A DNA stretch of 64,000 nt. Source: Pseudomonas rhizophila. Lineage in GTDB: Bacteria > Pseudomonadota > Gammaproteobacteria > Pseudomonadales > Pseudomonadaceae. Where the stretch lies: the NCBI RefSeq assembly GCF_003033885.1, contig NZ_CP024081.1:839400-903399 (forward strand), given 5' to 3'. A model generated the notes under the pieces. That model was given only the letters and a program-made list of their open reading frames with translations. It was not told the DNA's origin and did no database searches. Position 1 is the first letter of the stretch, and every line of letters starts with the position of its first letter. Of the stretch, positions 60,363 to 64,000 are shown piece by piece. Position numbers and translations under genes: made by a program.

Positions 60363-61142
60363 ATGAGCAACATGAACCACGAGCGTGTCCTCAGTGTTCA
60401 TCACTGGAACGACACTCTGTTCAGCTTCAAGTGCACCCGTGATCCGGGCCTGCGCTTCGAGAACGGTCAGTTCGTGATGATCGGCCTGCAGCAGCCCAAC
60501 GGCCGCCCGCTTATGCGCGCTTACTCGATCGCCAGTCCGAACTGGGAAGAGCATCTCGAATTTTTCAGCATCAAGGTGCCTGACGGCCCGTTGACTTCCC
60601 AGTTGCAGCATCTGAAGGAAGGCGACGAGATCATCATCAGCAAGAAGCCCACCGGCACCCTGGTGCTGGACGATCTCAAGCCTGGCAAGCATTTGTACCT
60701 GCTCAGCACTGGCACCGGGTTGGCGCCATTCATGAGCGTGATCCAGGATCCGGAAACCTACGAGCGTTTCGAAAAAGTGATCCTGTGCCACGGCGTACGT
60801 TACGTCAATGAAGTGGCCTACCGCGAGTTCATTACCGAACATCTGCCGCAGAACGAATTCTTTGGCGAAGCGCTGCGTGACAAACTGATCTACTACCCGA
60901 CCGTTACTCGCGAACCGTTCGAGAACGAAGGCCGCCTGACCGACCTGATGCGCAGCGGCAAGCTGTTTCGCGACATCGGCCTGCCGCCGATCAACCCGCA
61001 GGACGACCGCGCCATGCTGTGCGGCAGCCCGAGCATGCTCGACGAGACCAGCGAAGTGCTCAACAGCTTCGGCCTGACTGTTTCGCCACGCATGCGTGAG
61101 CCGGGTGATTACCTGATCGAGCGGGCGTTTGTAGAGAAGTAA
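60363..61142 (+). CDS. fpr: ferredoxin/flavodoxin-NADP reductase
   Basis: Fpr is an FAD enzyme exchanging electrons between NADPH and ferredoxin. The 259 residues show the FAD-binding RAYSIASPNWEEHLEF, the NADP-binding LYLLSTGTGLAPFMSVIQDP and the C-terminal CGSPSMLDET and LIERAFVEK. The ending in a charged residue after an aromatic is typical of bacterial Fpr. It is regulated with finR as oxidative-stress defence in pseudomonads. Confidence 0.96.
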   Translation: MSNMNHERVLSVHHWNDTLFSFKCTRDPGLRFENGQFVMIGLQQPNGRPLMRAYSIASPNWEEHLEFFSIKVPDGPLTSQLQHLKEGDEIIISKKPTGTLVLDDLKPGKHLYLLSTGTGLAPFMSVIQDPETYERFEKVILCHGVRYVNEVAYREFITEHLPQNEFFGEALRDKLIYYPTVTREPFENEGRLTDLMRSGKLFRDIGLPPINPQDDRAMLCGSPSMLDETSEVLNSFGLTVSPRMREPGDYLIERAFVEK

Positions 61143-61168
61143 GCCTCGGTTTATGCGGTGGTTGATCG

Positions 61169-61270
61169 ATCGCCATCGCGAGCAGGCTCGCTCCCACAAT
61201 GGAATATGTGGGAACACAAATCTTGTGGCCACTGAAGTTCAAAGGTGGGAGCGAGCCTGCTCGCGATAGC
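61169..61270. repeat. REPIN downstream of fpr
   Basis: An inverted REP (about 61171-61198) and a forward REP (61246-61270) flank about 47 bases, just past the fpr stop. Confidence 0.87.
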
Positions 61271-61295
61271 CGCAACCCGGTCTGCAGTTACCCAT

Positions 61296-61338
61296 GAAAA
61301 AGCCCGCGCTACCTGAAGAAGGCAGCGCGGGCTTTTTC
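61296..61338. terminator. bidirectional terminator between fpr and trmO
   Basis: GAAAAAGCCCGCGCT pairs with AGCGCGGGCTTTTTC around a 13-base loop. A and T tracts on either side allow termination of both convergent genes. Confidence 0.9.
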
Positions 61339-61349
61339 GTTTCTGGCGG

Positions 61350-62048
61350 TTACGATTTCGCCGGAATCACTTCCAGCACCTTGATCACCCCGGGCTGCGG
61401 ATAGTGCCAACGCACATCCAGATCCCAGAACTGCGCACCATATTCCCGTTCGGGCGTAGGAATCTGGTACGCCGGACGTGGGTCTTGGGCCAGGCACTGT
61501 TCGATCAGCTCCACCAGGGGTTCTTCCAGGCGCTTGGCGTGGTCGCGGGCCTGATGCAGGGCAGAGCTGGCCCATCGCACCGCAATCAGCTCAGGCGCTG
61601 CGCTGGCGATGTTGTTGTGCGCCGAGCCGATGATGTCTGCGTAGGGCACGTAGGGTTTGATATCCAGCACTGGGGTGCCGTCCAGCAAGTCGATGCCCGA
61701 GATCCACAGGCGCCCGGCTTCGACCCGCTCCAGTTTCACCACCGACTGGCCGATGCCGTTGGGGCGATGGGTGGCGCGAGTGGCGAACACCCCCATGGAC
61801 TTATTGCCGCCCAGACGCGGCGGGCGCACTTTCAGCCGTGGCTTGTCTTCCAGGGCCTGGTGGAACAGGAACAGCAGCCAGACATGGCTGACCTGCTCCA
61901 GGCCCTGCACCGCATCGCCCTGATCGAATGGCGCCACCAACTCCAGCACACCGCGCGCGGCCGGGGCCAGTTGCGGTTGACGGGGAATGGCGAACTTCTC
62001 CTTGAAGCAGGAGCGGACGTAGCCGATGGGGGAGACGTTGTAGGTCAT
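61350..62048 (-). CDS. trmO: tRNA (N6-threonylcarbamoyladenosine37-N6)-methyltransferase TrmO
   Basis: TrmO methylates t6A37 of tRNA-Thr to m6t6A. The 232 residues have the SAM-dependent TsaA/UPF0066 beta-barrel pattern (MTYNVSPIGYVRSCFKEKFA, VWLLFLFH, GVFATRATHRPNGIGQSVVK). The RPNGIG motif is diagnostic. It lies 14 bases after the DUF1456 gene on the same strand. Confidence 0.93.
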   Translation of the reverse strand: MTYNVSPIGYVRSCFKEKFAIPRQPQLAPAARGVLELVAPFDQGDAVQGLEQVSHVWLLFLFHQALEDKPRLKVRPPRLGGNKSMGVFATRATHRPNGIGQSVVKLERVEAGRLWISGIDLLDGTPVLDIKPYVPYADIIGSAHNNIASAAPELIAVRWASSALHQARDHAKRLEEPLVELIEQCLAQDPRPAYQIPTPEREYGAQFWDLDVRWHYPQPGVIKVLEVIPAKS

Positions 62049-62062
62049 GGTTCGGCGGGAAA

Positions 62063-62524
62063 TCAGCCGCGAACGCGCAGCGTCAGGCCCTTGAGGAAGT
62101 TGCGCAGTAACTGGTCACCGCACGGGCGATAGTTGGTGTGGCCGAACTTGCGGAACAATGCGCTCAGTTCCGGCTTGGACACAGGGAACTCCGCGGCCTT
62201 GAGGATGGCGTGCATGTCGTCTTCCTTCAGTTCGAAGGCCACCCGCAGCTTCTTGAGGATGATGTTGTTGGTGACCGGCACTTCGATCGGCTGCGGTGGA
62301 CGGCTTTCGTCCTTGCCGCGCTTGAAGATCACCAGGCCGTCGAGAAAATGCGCCATGACTTCGTCAGGGCAGAACACGAAGCCTTCTTCCTCGTCTTTCT
62401 TGAGGTAACCCACCAGATCCGCCATGGGCACTTCCAGGCCACCCAGCTTGATGATCTCGATGACTTTTTTGTCGCTGATGTCGAGCATGTAGCGCACGCT
62501 GCGAAGTACGTCGTTGTGAACCAT
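62063..62524 (-). CDS. DUF1456 (YehS-like) protein
   Basis: The 153 residues consist of two similar halves, MVHNDVLRSVRYMLDISDKK and VTNNIILKKLRVAFELKEDD, a duplicated helical domain typical of DUF1456/YehS. Function unknown. The longer upstream frame is not supported. It is followed by trmO. Confidence 0.88.
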   Translation of the reverse strand: MVHNDVLRSVRYMLDISDKKVIEIIKLGGLEVPMADLVGYLKKDEEEGFVFCPDEVMAHFLDGLVIFKRGKDESRPPQPIEVPVTNNIILKKLRVAFELKEDDMHAILKAAEFPVSKPELSALFRKFGHTNYRPCGDQLLRNFLKGLTLRVRG

Positions 62525-62586
62525 GTGTGCAATCCTGATCAATCGGCAGTGGGCGCCGCAGCTCGGTGCGGCGCCGGAAAAAGAAA

Positions 62587-63297
62587 CTAGAACTTCTCTT
62601 TGGTGGACAGGTAACGCCACTGGCCCAGGGGCACCTTACCGATGGACACGCCGCCAATGCGGATGCGTCGAATGGCCACCACCTTGAGGCCGACCGCCTG
62701 GCAAAACAGCGCGATCACCCCCGGTTGCGGGTTCTTCATGGCAAAGCGCAAGCGGTTCTCGTTCTGCCAACTGGCCTTGACCGCCGGCAACTCCTTGCCT
62801 TTGTAGGTCAGGCCATGGTTCAGGCGATTGAGGCCATGGGCGACCATTTCGCCTTCGACTTCCACCACGTACTCCTGCTCGATCTTGGCGGCGTCGGCGG
62901 TGAGCTTGCGCAGAATCTTCCAGTCCTGGGTGAACACCAGCAACCCACTGGCGTTGGCCTGCAGGTCGGCACTGGCGGTCAGGCGCAGAAAATGGCCCTT
63001 GAGGGGGCGCTTGCCGAAGCGGTGTTCTTCGCTCAGGGTCTGTGGTCCAAGGGACGCCATCGCCGTGTCTGCATCCATGCCCGCCGGGGCGTTCAACAGG
63101 AGGGTGACCGGCTCTGGCGCGGTGGCCTTGGCCTCGGGGTCGAGTTCGACTTTCTGGGTAGTGACCTTGAACTGCGGTTCGTCGATCACTTCGCCGTCCA
63201 CGGTGACCCAGCCGCCCTCGATGAACAGCTCAGCCTCCCGACGGGAACAGCCGACGAGTTCGATGAGGCGTTTGGAGAGACGAATCGGGTCAGTCAT
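62587..63297 (-). CDS. S4-domain RNA pseudouridine synthase (RsuA/RluF-like)
   Basis: The 236 residues have an N-terminal S4 RNA-binding domain (IRLSKRLIELVGCSRREAEL, GGWVTVDGEVI). The catalytic core aligns as SADLQANASGLLVFTQD with the family's GRLDxxTSGLLLLT. The presumed nucleophilic Asp is present, but the preceding Arg-Leu is Ser-Ala. EYVVEVEGE and RIRIGGVSIGKVPLGQWR are further family motifs. Target RNA unknown; RluF-like 23S rRNA modification is plausible. Confidence 0.82.
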   Translation of the reverse strand: MTDPIRLSKRLIELVGCSRREAELFIEGGWVTVDGEVIDEPQFKVTTQKVELDPEAKATAPEPVTLLLNAPAGMDADTAMASLGPQTLSEEHRFGKRPLKGHFLRLTASADLQANASGLLVFTQDWKILRKLTADAAKIEQEYVVEVEGEMVAHGLNRLNHGLTYKGKELPAVKASWQNENRLRFAMKNPQPGVIALFCQAVGLKVVAIRRIRIGGVSIGKVPLGQWRYLSTKEKF

Positions 63298-63370
63298 GAC
63301 AGGGCCGTAACAAAAAGAGGGTGGGCATTGTACCTGCCTGGCGCCGGTTAATCGCGGGTCCATTTGCCTT

Positions 63371-63844
63371 TTAGCCGCGTTGGACCTTCAGGTCGGGCTG
63401 TTTGTAGCGCATGTGCAGCAACGGGTACGGCTGGTTCATGCCGTCCTTTGCCGAACGGCCAACCACTTCGAAGCCTTGCTTGACGTAAAAACCCAAGGCT
63501 TGCGGGTTCTGTTCGTTGACATCCAGTTGATCGGCGTTCATGTGCTCCATGGCATAACGCAACAGCTGTTTGCCCAGGCCCTGGCCACGGTGTTGCGGGT
63601 CGATGAAAAGCATCTCGATCTTGCCGGCTGCGACGCCGGCGAAACCGGTAATGCGCTGGCGAGTGTCCCGGGTGCAGATGAGCATGACCGCGTCCAGGTA
63701 ACGGGTGAGCACCAGGTTCTTCAACAGTTCGATGTAGCTGTCCGGCAGAAAATCGTGGGTGGCGCGTACCGAGGCCTCCCAGACCCGGGTCAGTTCCTGA
63801 TAGTCGCTGGATTTCGGTGTGTGGATGACCGAATGCTGACGCAT
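63371..63844 (-). CDS. GNAT-family N-acetyltransferase
   Basis: The 157 residues have the acetyl-CoA pyrophosphate loop IDPQHRGQGLGKQLLRYA and the C-terminal NEQNPQALGFYVKQGFEVVG, diagnostic of GNAT enzymes, most like the YjaB type. The ATG at 63844 (MRQHSVIHTPKSSDYQELTR) is chosen over one 84 bases upstream. Substrate unknown. Confidence 0.85.
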   Translation of the reverse strand: MRQHSVIHTPKSSDYQELTRVWEASVRATHDFLPDSYIELLKNLVLTRYLDAVMLICTRDTRQRITGFAGVAAGKIEMLFIDPQHRGQGLGKQLLRYAMEHMNADQLDVNEQNPQALGFYVKQGFEVVGRSAKDGMNQPYPLLHMRYKQPDLKVQRG

Positions 63845-63948
63845 GCCCGCCTGCTCCTTGTGCTGGATATCTCCATACGATAGCTGCAAAAAAGCCTCGC
63901 ATCTTGTGAGGATAGCGAGGCTCTTCAATTTTTCGGCCTGTGAAAGAA

Positions 63949-63981
63949 CCTGTGGGAGGCAAGCTTGCTCGCGATGGCGTT
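63949..63981. repeat. variant REP at the window's right end
   Basis: CTGTGGGAGGCAAGCTTGCTCGC differs from the main REP core (GGCAAGCTTGC instead of GCGAGCCTGC) but keeps the palindrome. A partner may lie beyond the window. Confidence 0.75.
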
Positions 63982-64000
63982 GTGTCAGCCAATATTGATG

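Overview
The window is chromosomal DNA of a Pseudomonas of the P. fluorescens group. Three things point there: the gene order dnaE-accA-tilS-pyrG-kdsA-eno-ftsB-ispD, ispF-truD-surE-pcm-nlpD-rpoS-rsmZ-fdxA-mutS and cinA-recA-recX; the sRNA RsmZ downstream of rpoS; and many copies of the REP repeat core GTGGGAGCGAGCCTGCTCGC. No tRNA, rRNA, CRISPR array or insertion sequence was seen.

Region 1 (1-18,300) is core genome, nearly all on the + strand. It carries the 3' end of dnaE, fatty-acid (accA), tRNA (tilS, truD), nucleotide (pyrG), KDO (kdsA), glycolytic (eno), divisome (ftsB) and isoprenoid (ispD, ispF) genes. A divergent LysR/formaldehyde detoxification pair (frmA-fghA) follows, then surE-pcm-nlpD-rpoS. 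Between rpoS and fdxA lies a complete RsmZ regulatory RNA with promoter, terminator and a GacA-type upstream site. fdxA and mutS (minus strand) close the region.

Region 2 (about 21,340-52,653), between mutS and cinA-recA, is the accessory island. This is a known landing site for R-type tailocins (phage-tail bacteriocins). After REP-rich DNA and a small Pseudomonas-type ORF comes an autocleavable LexA-like repressor, an operator/promoter cluster, and a structured leader ending in a terminator. Two complete contractile-tail gene sets follow. The first is P2-like (holin, V, W, J, I, fibre, chaperone, sheath, tube, E/E', tape measure, U, X, D). The second is Mu-like (gp37, DUF2635, sheath, tube, gp41, tape measure, gp43 to gp48) and has three successive fibre-plus-chaperone cassettes. 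The island ends with a GH19 endolysin, an Rz i-spanin and an Rz1 lipoprotein nested in another frame. No capsid, portal, terminase, integrase or replication gene is present. Both tails appear to share one repressor and one lysis module. RecA, which would trigger the repressor's self-cleavage, is encoded just beyond the far end.

The strongest sequence-level observations are in this island. There are two programmed -1 frameshift sites (T TTT TTA and T TTT TTC) in the two tail-assembly chaperone genes. There is an exact 41-residue tandem repeat in the Mu-like tape measure, and an Rz1 gene lying wholly inside Rz. Terminator-like hairpins occur in the leader, between structural genes and even inside the endolysin gene; together they suggest that expression depends on antitermination.

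Region 3 (52,700-64,000) is core again: cinA/pncC, LexA-boxed recA, recX, a LOG-family protein, a small ribbon-helix-helix-like protein, a periplasmic PA3611-like protein, tapT, the response regulator erdR, dgkA, divergent finR/fpr, trmO, a DUF1456 protein, an S4-domain pseudouridine synthase and a GNAT acetyltransferase.
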